A DNA stretch of 64,000 nucleotides from an uncultured Polaribacter sp. (GTDB lineage: Bacteria; Bacteroidota; Bacteroidia; Flavobacteriales; Flavobacteriaceae): NCBI RefSeq assembly GCF_947497125.1, contig NZ_CANMFI010000002.1:464085-528084 (forward strand), read 5' to 3'. The notes beneath the pieces were generated by a model that searched no databases, was not told where the DNA came from, and was given only the letters and a program-made list of their open reading frames with translations. This document shows positions 63,588 to 64,000 of this stretch, in pieces. Position numbers and translations under genes: made by a program. Each line of letters opens with the position of its first letter. Position 1 is the first letter of the stretch.

Positions 63588-64000
63588 TGTATAAAGGTAA
63601 TTATTTACGAATGATTTGCCAATCTAGAGTTTGAAAATTTATTTTAAAAAACTTAATTTATTTTTTTCTTTCAGATTTGTCATTTCGAGTGTTAACGAGA
63701 AATCCCATAAAGCGGGTTTAGTTTTAGTCTAGACTCTAGGCTCTATCATCTAGTCTCTTTTTAGTTTCTCACTGTTATGAGACTTCTCCTATTGTCGAAG
63801 TGACAGGGTATGTATTTCAGTTAGTTCTGTCATTTCGAGTGTTAACGAGAAATCTCATAAAGCGGGTTTAGTTTTAGTCTTGTTTCTAGAGTCTAATATT
63901 CTAGTCCCTTTTCTGTTTCTCAGTGTTATGAGACTTCTCCTATTGTCGAAGTGACAGGGTATGTATTTCAGTTAGTTCTGTCATTTCGAGTGTTAACGAG
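63588..64000. other. 413-base non-coding right end holding the tandem repeat array
   Basis: Bases 63588-63677 are AT-rich with no visible signal. From 63678 to the window edge the region is filled by tandem family B repeats. No coding frame is supported. Confidence 0.7.
63678..64000. repeat. Tandem array of family B inverted-repeat elements (period about 150)
   Basis: Units begin TGTCATTTCGAGTGTTAACG at 63678, 63828 and 63979; the third is cut by the edge. Each unit ends with TATGAGACTTCTCC and GTCGAAGTGACA (63805, 63956) and is joined to the next by a conserved linker GGGTATGTATTTCAGTTAG. The outer TGTCATTTCGA/TCGAAGTGACA arms and inner GAGAAATCTCAT/ATGAGACTTCTC arms make each unit a long hairpin. 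The loops differ (TCTAGACTCTAGGCTC against TCTTGTTTCTAGAGTC), so the copies have diverged. Confidence 0.8.

Noticed and set aside
63678..64000. CRISPR array at the right edge
   Set aside because: The period of about 150 bases, the self-complementary units and the related loops do not fit short direct repeats with unique spacers.

Overview
The window comes from an AT-rich member of the Flavobacteriaceae (Bacteroidota), probably a marine genus close to Polaribacter or Tenacibaculum. The genus is inferred from protein character, not from a marker gene. Support comes from TAnnTTTG promoter boxes, type IX secretion (T9SS) C-terminal sorting domains, a TonB-dependent receptor with a carboxypeptidase-like N-terminal domain, many lipoproteins, occasional TTG/GTG starts, and gene orders I recall as typical of the family (yicC-gmk-nadD-M23-GH3; small membrane protein-trmB-ATL-mrp-nifU). 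No prophage, insertion sequence, CRISPR array or rRNA was recognised. The single RNA gene is tRNA-Cys(GCA).

Layout. 1-5.4 kb: the 3' end of an unknown gene, then a minus-strand operon reading yicC, gmk, nadD, M23 endopeptidase, GH3 adenylate-forming enzyme, an unlisted 27-residue membrane peptide, and queD; the last junctions are TAATG couplings. 5.5-8.7 kb: an EamA transporter, the BON-LysM protein Kbp, upp and a multi-pass membrane protein. 8.7-12.8 kb: small membrane protein, trmB, an alkyltransferase-like protein, mrp, a NifU-type scaffold and a ferredoxin-NADP reductase (Fe-S cluster and redox supply). 13-16.8 kb: aromatic amino acid catabolism (hmgA, hppD, tryptophan 2,3-dioxygenase). 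17-21 kb: a DUF3108 protein, an M23 lipoprotein and pgi. 21-25.2 kb: a TonB-dependent receptor paired with a repeat lipoprotein. 25.3-27.5 kb: a small membrane protein, a PlsC acyltransferase and an acyl-ACP desaturase (membrane lipids). 27.5-39.9 kb: housekeeping and metabolic genes (MOSC, enoyl-CoA hydratase, MATE, universal stress protein, AddB-like nuclease, nitrilase, holB, pgk, Tas-type reductase, membrane-anchored AraC regulator).

40-52.8 kb is the most unusual part. It is an apparent five-gene cluster with a small hydrophobic protein, a secreted protein carrying a phage-tail-collar domain with HxH motifs, a 2831-residue multi-LamG T9SS protein, and two further secreted proteins that share a 'WSV' domain with the giant protein's C-terminal part. 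I interpret it as a surface-exposed or adhesive assembly; this is inference.

52.8-64 kb: a 2-oxoadipate dioxygenase/decarboxylase (DUF1338) flanked by twin hairpins, a Cys-rich lipoprotein, glnS, a VOC protein, DUF2452, folB, tRNA-Cys, an unlisted 50-residue membrane peptide, an MBL-fold hydrolase, two lipoprotein peptidases (S8, M1) and a LysE exporter.

Four families of short intergenic inverted-repeat elements are scattered between genes. One is present as a roughly 150-bp tandem array running off the right edge.
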